Source: Rhodopseudomonas infernalis (GTDB taxonomy: Bacteria > Pseudomonadota > Alphaproteobacteria > Rhizobiales > Xanthobacteraceae). From it: a DNA stretch of 64,000 bases. Location: the NCBI RefSeq assembly GCF_022271405.1, contig NZ_JAJNAL010000025.1, forward strand, positions 1 to 64,000, written 5' to 3'. Positions within the stretch are counted from its first letter, which is position 1. The number at the start of each line of letters is the position of its first letter. Shown in pieces: positions 10,447 to 21,049 of this stretch. Both the position numbers and the translations under genes were made by a program. A model generated the notes under the pieces. That model was not told where the DNA came from. It did no database searches and worked only from the letters and a program-made list of their open reading frames with translations.

Positions 10447-11265
10447 ATGCCCATCCTTACAGACAGCTCCTCTGCGTCCGACTGGACCGAACCCGACGAG
10501 GTCGCGCGCCCGGTCGTTACCTACGGGATGGAATCGAACAGGATCAGCTCGTTCGAGCTCGACCCGCACTGCCATGCCAAAAGCCAGATCATGCTGGTGC
10601 AGCGCGGCGCGCTGAGTTGCCGGGTGGAGGGCGGGCTGTGGATCGTCCCGCCGCGTAGCGCGGTCTGGATCCCAAGCGGCGCGATGCATGCCATCACGGC
10701 GACCGGCACGCTCGAAGGCTACAGTGCGTTCGTCGCCGCCGACATCGATGCAGGGCTACCGCAACGCTGCTGCAGCGTCTCGGTGACGCCGCTGCTCCGC
10801 GAACTGCTGTTCCGGGCCGCCCGCCTGCCGTTGTTGTACGACGAGGGCGGCGTGAATTCGCGATTGATCGCGGTGTTGCTCGACGAGATCGCGGCTGCCG
10901 AGATCGAGGACCTGCATCTGCCGATGCCGGTCGATCCGCGGCTGCGCACCCTGGCCGACCTGATGATGACCGCGCCCGCCGACCGCGGCTCGCTGCAGGG
11001 CTGGGCGGAGCGCGCCGGGATGAGCGAGCGGACGCTGGGGCGGCTGATCAGCCGCGAGACCGGAATGAGCTTCGGGCGCTGGCGGCAACAACTCGGCGTC
11101 ATGCTCGCCGTGCAGTGGCTGGCCGGCGGCGCCTCGATCCAGCAGGTGGCCGCAGACCTCGGCTACGAAAGCGTGCCGAGCTTCGTCACCATGTTCCGCA
11201 AGACGCTGGGCACGTCCCCGGGCCGCTACATGGCGGAGCGCTACGCGGGAAGAAGTGCGGGGTGA
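10447..11265 (+). CDS. AraC-family transcriptional regulator with cupin sensor domain
   Basis: 272 aa. The N-terminal half is a cupin-like ligand domain (HCHAKSQIMLVQRGALSCRV and the following PPRSAVWIPSGAMHA). The C-terminal 100 residues are the double helix-turn-helix AraC domain: LQGWAERAGMSERTLGRLI, then IQQVAADLGYESVPSFVTMF and RKTLGTSPGRY. The effector is unknown. It lies back-to-back with the O-methyltransferase gene, its most likely target. Confidence 0.88.
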   Translation: MPILTDSSSASDWTEPDEVARPVVTYGMESNRISSFELDPHCHAKSQIMLVQRGALSCRVEGGLWIVPPRSAVWIPSGAMHAITATGTLEGYSAFVAADIDAGLPQRCCSVSVTPLLRELLFRAARLPLLYDEGGVNSRLIAVLLDEIAAAEIEDLHLPMPVDPRLRTLADLMMTAPADRGSLQGWAERAGMSERTLGRLISRETGMSFGRWRQQLGVMLAVQWLAGGASIQQVAADLGYESVPSFVTMFRKTLGTSPGRYMAERYAGRSAG

Positions 11266-11407
11266 TAGGCGAGCGTAGTTCGACCGCAGCGACCGGTTTC
11301 TGTCGCAACGTGCGGACGGGTGGGCGGACACGTAGGGCGCAGTTCGGTTGGTGAACAGATGGCGGTGCGTTTGGAGGGCCTGACCGCAATAGCGCCCGCC
11401 CCTCTTT

Positions 11408-11560
11408 CGTCATTCCAGGGCGCCCGCACTTGCGGGCGAACCCGGAATCCATAACCACCCGCGTCGCGACAAGGCGTAGGCCGGATGAGCGCAGCGATCC
11501 GGGGCGACGCATCTGAATCGAATCCCGGAGATCGCTGCGCTCACCCGCGCTAGGCTGGCC
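11408..11560. repeat. Tandem palindromic repeats
   Basis: Unit one has CGTCATTCCAGGGCGCCCGC and its GCGGGCGAACCCGGAATCC partner. Unit two has GGCCGGATGAGCGCAGCGAT facing CCCGGAGATCGCTGCGCTCA. They occupy most of the 372-bp gap (11266-11637) between the AraC gene and the antitoxin gene; I see no other feature in this gap. Confidence 0.6.
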
Positions 11561-11637
11561 AGCGAGAGCATTGGTGATTGACCACAACGGCCGGCATCCT
11601 ATTCTAGCTAGACTTCGAGCCAGATAGGTCCACCGAG

Positions 11638-11895
11638 ATGGCCGAGCGCAGCTGGTCAGTGCAGGACGCCAAGAGCCGCTTCAGCGAGGTCATCGAAGCC
11701 GCGCGCCAGAGCCCGCAAACCGTGACCAAGCACGGTAAGCCTGCCGTCGTTGTGGTCGACGTCACCGAGTACGAACGCCTGCAGCAACTCGACCGCGCCA
11801 GCGCGCCGTCGTTCGCCGATGTGCTGCTGGCCATGCCGCAGGACGATGGCGAATTTTCGCGCGACGCCGTCCGGATGCGCGATCTCAATCTGTGA
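11638..11895 (+). CDS. Phd/YefM-type antitoxin (orphaned)
   Basis: 85 aa. The start WSVQDAKSRFSEVIEAARQS and the following VTKHGKPAVVVVDVTEYERL are the classic Phd/YefM fold (N-terminal DNA-binding dimer). The C-terminal tail (residues 55-85) is the flexible toxin-neutralising part, ending ...DAVRMRDLNL, which is typical of partners of PIN-domain VapC toxins. Its stop overlaps a downstream ATG (TGATG), as in intact pairs, but that toxin frame ends after nine codons. The antitoxin is therefore probably an orphan that may still bind DNA. Confidence 0.88.
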   Translation: MAERSWSVQDAKSRFSEVIEAARQSPQTVTKHGKPAVVVVDVTEYERLQQLDRASAPSFADVLLAMPQDDGEFSRDAVRMRDLNL

Positions 11896-11924
11896 TGTTT
11901 CTGATCGACACCGGTATCGACTAG
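11895..11924 (+). pseudogene. Remnant of a VapC-like PIN toxin (first nine codons)
   Basis: The ATG overlaps the antitoxin stop and encodes M-F-L-I-D-T-G-I-D before TAG. M-F-L-I-D-T is the usual opening of VapC toxins, with Asp5 as the first metal-binding residue of the PIN domain. Homology ends where a palindromic repeat element begins (11929). No continuation of the toxin is visible beyond the repeat, so the gene was deleted or replaced from that point. Confidence 0.7.
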
Positions 11925-11928
11925 TTCG

Positions 11929-12020
11929 CAGGGCGGTTAGCCGAAGGCGTAACCCGCCGACAGCCGCAGGGGCTTGTCTCGGCGTAATGGCGGATTACGC
12001 TGCGCTAATCCGCCCTACGG
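11929..12020. repeat. GGGCGGTTAGC palindromic element interrupting the toxin locus
   Basis: Arms AGGGCGGTTAGCCGAAGGCG and TGCGCTAATCCGCCCT are inverted around a 30-bp centre, with inner GTAACCCGCC and GGCGGATTAC copies. The element begins directly after the ninth codon of the toxin remnant and ends eight bases before the next gene's start codon, so it lies at the junction of two unrelated sequences. Confidence 0.65.
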
Positions 12021-12028
12021 GTTGCACG

Positions 12029-13018
12029 ATGATCATAGTCCCTAATAACAATGACCGCTGGCAATTGCTCACGCCGCGCAACATCGCCGTAAGGCGGCTA
12101 TGGGGATGGGGCTATTCGGTGCAAAAAATACTCGCGGCATCAGAGCCGAAGCCTCGCGAAAGCGCGTCGCTCGTCATTGCGTCGGATTTTGGCGGTGAGC
12201 ACAAACATGCCACGCATCTCATCTACTGCTACCTTCTCGTGCGTGGTGGTATGCGCGATTGGCTGTCCTCGACAGCGGCTGTTCGCAGACACCTCACCGA
12301 CACACGTAGAATGGCCTACAAGCGGCTCGATGATCGGTTGCGGCAAAACGCACTTATACCTTTCCTAACCGCAGCTGCGGGACTCGATGGGCATCTCGTA
12401 GCAATAGCTATTGATAAGAGAAAGAAGTGGCTATCAACTGCGCCGGGCTCTTCGGATCGATTGCTACGCGAACTGAACCTGAACGCAACCTGGAACGCGC
12501 GTGCATTGGAGGGCATGCTCCGAAAAGTCCACATCACGGCGATCCTGCTTTCGCTTTGGTCGCGCCCCCATAGCAACGTCACATGGATCACGGACCAGGA
12601 CGAATTCGTTGCGAACGATTTGCGTCATGATGATGCTCTCTTAGCCGCTGCGCGGTACTCGTCGTTCTACATCGACCACCCGATGGGCGTCTTTCGCCTC
12701 AATACCACGGGGCAAGACGCGGATGCGGGCGACTTTGAAGACATATGCGCTGTTCCGGACTTGGCTGCTGGCATGTTGTCTGACGTTTCGACACGACTTC
12801 GAAACAGGGGGGCGGAAGACAGGCTCTGGAAGCTATCTTCGGACCTTCCACCTAAGGCCGAGGTCATCGCCGATTGGTTCTGGGACGACGCCATGGTGCT
12901 GCGAAAGACCCTCATCTCGATCGACGTGCATGGTGACAAGTTTGGGGTTCGCAAAGTGTCGATGATGATGCAATCGCCAGACGACCAATCGGCTATCTCT
13001 CCAAACGAACCGCTATGA
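12029..13018 (+). CDS. Uncharacterised protein, possible RNase H-like fold
   Basis: 329 aa from the ATG at 12029. The base composition is clearly less GC-rich than its neighbours (codons such as ata, tta and tat are common), suggesting horizontal transfer. I do not recognise the family. Three acidic spots are spaced as in RNase H-like or DUF3800-type proteins: ASDFGGEHKH on a predicted first strand (about 50), TWITDQDEF (about 190) and ICAVPDLAAGML (about 240), the last resembling the D-L-x-A-G helix motif of DUF3800. Proof of a nuclease fold would need structure prediction. No Shine-Dalgarno is obvious, and the start lies beside a repeat. Confidence 0.6.
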   Translation: MIIVPNNNDRWQLLTPRNIAVRRLWGWGYSVQKILAASEPKPRESASLVIASDFGGEHKHATHLIYCYLLVRGGMRDWLSSTAAVRRHLTDTRRMAYKRLDDRLRQNALIPFLTAAAGLDGHLVAIAIDKRKKWLSTAPGSSDRLLRELNLNATWNARALEGMLRKVHITAILLSLWSRPHSNVTWITDQDEFVANDLRHDDALLAAARYSSFYIDHPMGVFRLNTTGQDADAGDFEDICAVPDLAAGMLSDVSTRLRNRGAEDRLWKLSSDLPPKAEVIADWFWDDAMVLRKTLISIDVHGDKFGVRKVSMMMQSPDDQSAISPNEPL

Positions 13019-13145
13019 TTGCGGGTCTTTAGCCATTCTCTGTAACACTAAAAGTGTATGACCATTCCTTGTTCTTAGGCGCTCGACTGCAAATGGAAAG
13101 ACAATTCAGAGGAAGCGCACCTTAGGCATGCCTCGCCATACAGCA

Positions 13146-13174
13146 GAAGCCCCGGAGCATCGCTCCGGGGCTTC
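13146..13174. terminator. Strong hairpin terminator downstream of the 12029 gene and ahcY
   Basis: A perfect 13-bp inverted repeat (GAAGCCCCGGAGC / GCTCCGGGGCTTC) with a 3-base loop is followed on the plus strand by GTTTCTGT. It lies between the end of the plus-strand gene (13018) and the convergent end of ahcY (13270), so it could serve both; the T-rich side favours the plus strand. Confidence 0.8.
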
Positions 13175-13269
13175 GTTTCTGTCAGATGGATGGCCGCGCC
13201 TTCGCCCGGCCATGACGCTCTGAGCGAGTAGCAGCAGCCACGCCCTGCGCGACCGCCGCCCTCCCCGCA

Positions 13270-14685
<1,416 letters not shown>

Positions 14686-14762
14686 GCGGATGGGTTTCCT
14701 GATTTCGGTGTCAGACGAACTGAGCACTACAAACTAATTGGGGCACTTTGAGGCACTGCGCC

Positions 14763-14907
14763 TCTTCTCCCCGCTTGCGGGGAGAAGGGTGGGATGAGGG
14801 GGCGTCTCCGCGAGTCCGAACGGCTCGGCTACGCGGAGGCGCCCCCTCACCCGCCCGGCTTCGCTGCGCTACGCCGGGCGACCTCTCCCCGCTCGCGGGG
14901 AGAGGTT
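14763..14907. repeat. Composite CTTCTCCCC / CCTCTCCCC repeats
   Basis: Two hairpins (CTTCTCCCCGCTTGCGGGGA and CCTCTCCCCGCTCGCGGGGA) bracket an inverted GAGGGGGCG/CGCCCCCTC pair and a CCCGGCTTCGCTGCGC unit. They fill the metK-ahcY intergenic space together with the ahcY leader. Confidence 0.65.
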
Positions 14908-14928
14908 AGAGAAGGCGTCGTTGCTCAC

Positions 14929-16125
<1,197 letters not shown>

Positions 16126-16140
16126 CTAACAACCCCTTAT

Positions 16141-16157
16141 CCGCCGAACCCCGGCGG
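16141..16157 (-). promoter_or_regulatory. Hairpin in the metK leader next to its ribosome-binding site
   Basis: CCGCCG and CGGCGG pair around a 5-base loop about 15 bases upstream of the metK start codon and adjoin its AAGGGG Shine-Dalgarno. It could be a small translational control element or an ordinary leader hairpin. I tried and failed to match it to the SAM-II or SAM/SAH riboswitch consensus, so no ligand is claimed. Confidence 0.35.
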
Positions 16158-16184
16158 CGCTTTCGTGAATGTTATCCCTGAAAG

Positions 16185-17537
16185 TCAATCGCGCCGACGC
16201 GAGATGACGTAGGATTCGTCGTAGAACCAGAGCCCGCTGTGCTTGCGCAAAACCTCTCTGGTGGCCTTCAGATACTGGTCGCCCTGGGTCGTCTCCGTCA
16301 GCCGGTCGTCTTCGATCTGGGCGACATAGACTGCGGCATTCCAGGCTGCAAAGGCCGTCGAATTGCCGATCGACCCCGTGACCTCATTGGGTAGCGCCTC
16401 CATATCATAACGAAATATCGACCGGCTATCCGCGTAAGCGTTAAAGTTGAGGTCCCGGCCGGCGGCCCCCAACTCGTACTTCACGGCCCGCAGCAGCTCG
16501 TGGCGGCTGACCGAGAACGGATTTTCGTCCGGCCATACCGCCTGGACGATTTCCAACCCCGGATCCTGGCCGTGAGAGTGGATTCCGATCAGCCGGCCCC
16601 CGGCCCGCAGCGCCCGTGCGAGCGGCGCGATGATCCGCTTCGCCCGAAAGTTGACGCTGGATTTCGCCCGATACGGCTGCGAGGCGATGATCAGATCGAA
16701 ATTCGCCTCGGTCTTGCCGGCGCGCGGGATGATCGAATCCAGCAGGAAACGGTGATCTTCCCGGTACAGCACGATCGCCACCGGCCGCTCGTAGACCGGC
16801 ATGCCGGAGCGTGGGCTCACGGCGGCGCGCCAGTTTTCCTGCAGAAAAGGCGCCAGCTCGGCAATCTGGGTCTCAAATTCGCCCGACGACGCGCCGCGCA
16901 GCGCCACCTCGTGCCAGATCATGCCGGCGGCGGCGGTGGGCGAAGCCGGCGTCAGCCACGGCGCTTCGGCGTAATACATATTGGTGAAGACGAACACCGA
17001 CGCCGGGTGCTCGAACAGCCGGTCCGCCACCTTGTCCAGCGTCAGCCGCAGATCCTCGAGGCTGAGCTCCTTGCCGGCGACATAGAACGGCATGTGCGGG
17101 AACCGGCCGTGCATCGCCCGCAGCACGCGGGCCAGTACCGTGCCGTCGCCGCAGCCGGCGTCGAATACCCGCAGCGCCGGCGGTCGCGGATGAATGCTGC
17201 CGAGTTCCAGCGCGACGCGGTCCGCCACCACCCGCTTCTCGCTGCAGGTGTGAACGAACAGCAGATATTTCTGACGATTTTCGAAGAACCGGAAGTTGCT
17301 GCGCGGATCGCGCCGCTCCGGCGGCACCACAAGCCCGCGCGGCGGCGGCGGATTGCCGAGCCCGGCGGCGACGAAAGCCTCGATCCGGTCCAGCGTATCG
17401 ACCGTGATCCGCTTCCCCTCGCGCAACCGCTGCACCAGCTTGCCGTCATTGACCGCACGCCGACCAAACGTGGTCTCGGCCATCCCCGCCAGGCGGCAAT
17501 AGTCCGAGATCCGGCCGAGGAGCTGGTCGTTCTTCAT
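16185..17537 (-). CDS. HTH-domain class I SAM-dependent methyltransferase
   Basis: 450 aa from the ATG at 17537; longer starts run through the promoter. Residues 1-60 resemble a small DNA-binding helix-turn-helix (YCRLAGMAETTFGRRAVNDG, then a K-R-I-T-V-D-T-L motif as in repressors). The rest is a Rossmann methyltransferase with motif I VFDAGCGDGTVLARVL (about 140-156) and a later LIIASQPYRAKSS block resembling the catalytic [DN]PP[YF] region of nucleic-acid or protein methyltransferases. It lies directly upstream of metK and ahcY. A role in sensing or spending SAM is possible but unproven; the substrate is unknown. Confidence 0.72.
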   Translation of the reverse strand: MKNDQLLGRISDYCRLAGMAETTFGRRAVNDGKLVQRLREGKRITVDTLDRIEAFVAAGLGNPPPPRGLVVPPERRDPRSNFRFFENRQKYLLFVHTCSEKRVVADRVALELGSIHPRPPALRVFDAGCGDGTVLARVLRAMHGRFPHMPFYVAGKELSLEDLRLTLDKVADRLFEHPASVFVFTNMYYAEAPWLTPASPTAAAGMIWHEVALRGASSGEFETQIAELAPFLQENWRAAVSPRSGMPVYERPVAIVLYREDHRFLLDSIIPRAGKTEANFDLIIASQPYRAKSSVNFRAKRIIAPLARALRAGGRLIGIHSHGQDPGLEIVQAVWPDENPFSVSRHELLRAVKYELGAAGRDLNFNAYADSRSIFRYDMEALPNEVTGSIGNSTAFAAWNAAVYVAQIEDDRLTETTQGDQYLKATREVLRKHSGLWFYDESYVISRRRD

Positions 17538-17667
17538 AAAACCATGGTGGGCAGATCGCGATCGTAGGTCAACCCCACCATGCCTTTCCCACGACCAAAA
17601 GACAATGGGGCCCGCTGCGGCGGGCTGGAAAGGGTGGGACGATGCGGGGCGGTGGAGCGGCACGCCT

Positions 17668-17743
17668 TGGTGGGCCCGGCAGGACTCGAACCTGCAACCA
17701 GACCGTTATGAGCGGCCGGCTCTAACCATTGAGCTACAGGCCC
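17668..17743 (-). tRNA. tRNA with CAT anticodon (Ile2 or Met)
   Basis: 76 nt with encoded CCA. The acceptor stem GGGCCTG/CGGGCCC, D-arm GCTC...GAGC, anticodon stem GGCCG/CGGTC with loop CTCATAA, and T-arm GCAGG TTCGAGT CCTGC all pair. The anticodon CAT means either elongator Met or the lysidine-modified Ile2 that reads AUA. The short D-loop AATGGTTA resembles the Escherichia coli Ile2 tRNA more than its elongator Met, so I favour Ile2. It is transcribed in the same direction as the methyltransferase and metK genes. Confidence 0.93.
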
Positions 17744-18059
17744 CGCCGGGCGCCGCGAGGCGGCGGACGGTGCGGGGACGGCATACAATGGCGGGGTCGG
17801 CGCGGCAATGTTTGGCTAAGGCGAGCTGGAGCATTGGGTAACATCTGTGCGCAGAACAAAAATGCCTGGCGATTGAAGCCGGCACGAGCCCGCGGCAGTG
17901 ACCGAAGCACAGATCGTTCGAGCGGACTGGAAGAACGCCATACAAGGCACCCGACCAGTTCGGGCCCGGTGCACAGACTCGACAATGCGCCTTCGACAAG
18001 CCGAGGCAATGCGGCTGACGAAAGCCACCGTCGACGCATGTCCTGATTGGCGCCGGCCC
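17744..18059. other. Gene-free stretch between tRNA and aldoxime dehydratase gene
   Basis: 316 bp. Short open frames here run in several directions without ribosome sites or recognisable content. It should contain the tRNA promoter near 17750-17790. I see no repeat or terminator with a T-run. Confidence 0.5.
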
Positions 18060-19166
18060 TTACTCGACGGGCGAGAGTTGTCTCAGTCTTGACTCATACG
18101 GCAACAGGCCGCTGCCCGAATGACAGTTGAAATATTCGAAGCAGGGGTTGCTCGCATCGAGAATGAAGATCTCGTTGTAGGTGCGAAGCTGCAACGCATC
18201 CTGGAATTTCCTGCGTGCCGCCATGGCTCGCGCATAGATCGACAGATGGGTCGGATGATGCTCGGCCCACGATTCCAGATGACCGAGCGACAGGAAGTGG
18301 CCGAGCGAATAGGCCTCCGCCATCGGGCGGTCGGTGCCCTCCACGGCCACGACCTGGCGCAATGCCAAACAGCCGGTCTCCTGCGGATGATCGCGCAAAT
18401 AGGCCATCCCCTCATCGAGCTTCGGCTTGATGCGCTCGAAATAGTCCTTGAGTTGCTCGCCCTCGCAGGCCTGCCACGAAACCCCGGACCGGATCACGGC
18501 CAGATTGGCGGGCGGCTGGATCACCCGATGACCGGACGCGGTGGCGTTGCTGGCTGTCTCCCCGGCCGGCTGATCGAGCCGCGCGACGGCCGGCTCGAAC
18601 ATGTCGTCGGCCGATGCAGGGATCCGGTCGCGAGCCGCGCCCCAATAGCCGGTGCCCTCCGTGGTCTGCAGCCCGGACGCCGGGCAGCCGGAAACCCCGC
18701 GGCGAAATTCCTTAAACGTGATCGTTTCCGCACGCTGGGCGTTGACGATCACCGGCTCCCACCACACCCCGACCCGCTGCGTCAGAATGTGCTCGCGCCA
18801 CTCCGCAACGGGCGCGCTGCTCGACCAGGCGTGATAGGCGGAAGCGTCGAGCCAATACAGGGCCACGACATGATTGAGGTAGCCGCTCTTGTCGGTGAAG
18901 ACGGCGTCGTCCTTGTAGTCCGGCGCGTGTGGTGCAGCCTGAACAAGTGCACCGGATTTCGCCAGTGCAGCCCTGAGCTCTTCCGGATGCTGCGATTGAA
19001 TGCCGAGGAACAGCACGGCGATCCGGGACGACGGCGCAAGAGCCGCCGAGTATCGCGTGATCGGCGCCGTGTGGCCTGCGGGCCGCCGCAGCGGGAAGCG
19101 CCGCACCGGGCAACCGCCTGCGGCTGTGCCCGATGCCGTGCCACGATCGGCGTCAAGGTCGACCAT
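18060..19166 (-). CDS. oxd: Haem-containing aldoxime dehydratase (phenylacetaldoxime dehydratase family)
   Basis: 368 aa. It resembles the Oxd family, which dehydrates aldoximes to nitriles at a ferrous haem in the cytosol. Supporting blocks: VALYWLDASAYHAWSSS, GVWWEPVIVNAQRAETITF, GYWGAARDRIP, and the C-terminal SLGHLESWAEHHPTHLSIY, where the H-P-T-H motif carries the catalytic histidine and an upstream His is the expected haem ligand. The ATG at 19166 overlaps the stop of the binding-protein gene by one base, so it is the last gene of the nitrilase/ABC operon. Nitrile made here would feed the nitrilase encoded by the first gene. Confidence 0.85.
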   Translation of the reverse strand: MVDLDADRGTASGTAAGGCPVRRFPLRRPAGHTAPITRYSAALAPSSRIAVLFLGIQSQHPEELRAALAKSGALVQAAPHAPDYKDDAVFTDKSGYLNHVVALYWLDASAYHAWSSSAPVAEWREHILTQRVGVWWEPVIVNAQRAETITFKEFRRGVSGCPASGLQTTEGTGYWGAARDRIPASADDMFEPAVARLDQPAGETASNATASGHRVIQPPANLAVIRSGVSWQACEGEQLKDYFERIKPKLDEGMAYLRDHPQETGCLALRQVVAVEGTDRPMAEAYSLGHFLSLGHLESWAEHHPTHLSIYARAMAARRKFQDALQLRTYNEIFILDASNPCFEYFNCHSGSGLLPYESRLRQLSPVE

Positions 19167-20200
19167 CACTCACCGTTCGCGAAGGCGCGCAGCTTCGGAT
19201 CCTGATCGATCATCTTCAGAAAGCGATCGTCGATATAGGTTTTCGCGTCCGGAATGGATTTGAGTGTGCCGGTACTCACGAGATAGGCGGCAAGATCGTC
19301 GTTCCATTTGTCGACGGTCGACGGCCCCTTGCTGCGATCGAAGATCTGCAGCTCCTCCGCCAGCGTGAAGGTCTTGCGGCGATCATGGTCGATCTCGAGG
19401 AAGTGGTCGCTCAGCGAAACGCCGTTCGCCTCGTTGAACTTCTTCAAATAAGCCAAAGTCCCGGCCCGGTTCTTCTTCTGCCAGCCGACGGCCCGCAGAT
19501 ACACCGCGAGTGCCTTGGCGACCTGTTCGGGCTTTGCCTTGGCATATTCCGACGTGACGACGAAGGACGACGTGACGAACGCGTTGGCGAGCTGGCCGTT
19601 GCAGATTTCCTTGGCGTCGGCTTTGTCCTGGAGGACATAGGCGAATGGCGCCCACGACGCGGCGATGGTGCCGTTGCCGTTCGAGTATGCGGAAATCAGC
19701 TGCGGCGGCGCCAGGTTGACGATCTGCACGTCATCGCGTGTCAGGCCGAATTTCTTCAGACAGGCCAGCGCCGAGTACTCGCCGGTCGAGTTGGTGGTGA
19801 CGAGCAATTGCTTGCCCTTCAGCATCGCTGGATTCTTGAGGATCGCATCGGCGTCCGCCGCGCGGGCGACCGTCGCCGTCACTGCGGATTCGTCGGTCTG
19901 AATCGCGATCGACTGGAGGCCGAGCCGGACGCCGCCGAGGACGGCCGGGGGACCGCCGGTGCCGCCGAGGTCCCAGGACTGCATCGCCGAGATCTGCTGC
20001 GGCCCGGCGGGGAAGACCGAGAACTGTGGCTCGATCCCTACTTCCTTCCAGTAACCAAGCTCGGAGGCGACATAGAACGGCAGCGCCCAATACAGCGGCT
20101 GATACGAAATCCGCATCGGCTCCGCCCGGGCGCCGGCCACGGGACCGGTCGATGCGAGGACGAGTGCAGCAAGGCCTCCAAGAACGTGACGAAGCGACAT
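19166..20200 (-). CDS. NitT/TauT-type ABC transporter periplasmic binding protein
   Basis: 344 aa from the ATG at 20200 (GGAG eight bases upstream); a TTG at 20212 is less likely. Residues 1-27 form a signal peptide ending GARAEP. The mature part is a two-domain type II binding protein of the SsuA/TauA group: ISYQPLYWALPFYVASELGY at the start and the hinge segments LLVTTNSTGEYSALACL and IVNLAPPQLISAYSNG. The ligand is unknown; from the operon, an aldoxime, nitrile or related organic acid or amine is likely rather than a sulfonate. It is translationally linked to the aldoxime dehydratase gene. Confidence 0.87.
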   Translation of the reverse strand: MSLRHVLGGLAALVLASTGPVAGARAEPMRISYQPLYWALPFYVASELGYWKEVGIEPQFSVFPAGPQQISAMQSWDLGGTGGPPAVLGGVRLGLQSIAIQTDESAVTATVARAADADAILKNPAMLKGKQLLVTTNSTGEYSALACLKKFGLTRDDVQIVNLAPPQLISAYSNGNGTIAASWAPFAYVLQDKADAKEICNGQLANAFVTSSFVVTSEYAKAKPEQVAKALAVYLRAVGWQKKNRAGTLAYLKKFNEANGVSLSDHFLEIDHDRRKTFTLAEELQIFDRSKGPSTVDKWNDDLAAYLVSTGTLKSIPDAKTYIDDRFLKMIDQDPKLRAFANGE

Positions 20201-20221
20201 AAGGTTCTCCAATGAACGGGC

Positions 20222-21049
20222 TCAGCTCGCGATGGATAGTTTCCGACGATTGTCTGCCTGCGGTTGCGCAGCGCCGCTGTCGCGCAGCAGCCGCCAAACC
20301 TGGGTGCGGAGATGGACGAACGACTCCAGCTCCATCACGTCTTCGACCGGCTTGACGTCCCAGCCCTCGTCTTTGCGGACGCTCTGGACTTCGATGACCT
20401 CGCGAATGCGGCCGGGGCGCCCGGCCATCACCACCACGCGATCGGCGAGGTAGACGGCTTCTTCCACACTGTGAGTGATGAACAGCACCGTACGGCGACG
20501 CTCCGCGGTGACCCGGATGAGTTCTTCCTGCATCTCGATGCGCGTCTGCGCATCCAGCGCGCCGAACGGCTCGTCCATCAGCAGCAATTGCGGATCGAGA
20601 ATCAGCGAACGTGCGATGGCGACACGCTGCTGCATGCCGCCCGACAGCTGGTGCGGATAGCTCTGCTCGTGACCGGACAGGCGCATCAGGCTGACGTAGT
20701 GCGCGACCTGGTCGGCCGATTTGGCCGCAGATACCCCACGGCATTTCAGCCCGAACGCGATATTCTCGTTCACCGTTTTCCACGGCAGCAGAGCGAACTG
20801 CTGGAACACCACGGCACGGTCCGCGCCCGGCCCGGACACTTCCTTGTTGCCGACGATGACGCCGCCGGTGGTGGGAAAGTCCAATCCAGCGGCCATTCTC
20901 AGCAGTGTGGTCTTGCCGCAGCCGGACGGACCGACGATCGCGACGAAATCGCCTTCGGGAATTCTCAACGTGATCGGCTGCAGCGACTCGTAGTGACCGT
21001 TCTTGGTGTCGAAGCGTCGCGTGACGTTCTCGAATCGGACCTCGCTCAT
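20222..21049 (-). CDS. NitT/TauT-type ABC transporter ATP-binding protein
   Basis: 275 aa. Walker A is GPSGCGKTT (about 40-48), the Q-loop FQQFALLPW, the signature LSGGMQQRVAIARSL, Walker B LLLMDEPFGALD and the switch histidine in FITHSVEEA. This is the SsuB/TauB class. The ATG at 21049 overlaps the permease stop (ATGA) and has GGAGG upstream; the open frame extends far upstream but only inside the permease gene. It energises uptake through the two permeases that follow the nitrilase gene. Confidence 0.94.
   Translation of the reverse strand: MSEVRFENVTRRFDTKNGHYESLQPITLRIPEGDFVAIVGPSGCGKTTLLRMAAGLDFPTTGGVIVGNKEVSGPGADRAVVFQQFALLPWKTVNENIAFGLKCRGVSAAKSADQVAHYVSLMRLSGHEQSYPHQLSGGMQQRVAIARSLILDPQLLLMDEPFGALDAQTRIEMQEELIRVTAERRRTVLFITHSVEEAVYLADRVVVMAGRPGRIREVIEVQSVRKDEGWDVKPVEDVMELESFVHLRTQVWRLLRDSGAAQPQADNRRKLSIAS

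Noticed and set aside
16126-16184. SAM-II or SAM/SAH riboswitch before metK
   Set aside because: Only a simple hairpin is visible. The conserved pseudoknot bases of those classes cannot be matched by eye, so it is kept only as a weak leader hairpin.
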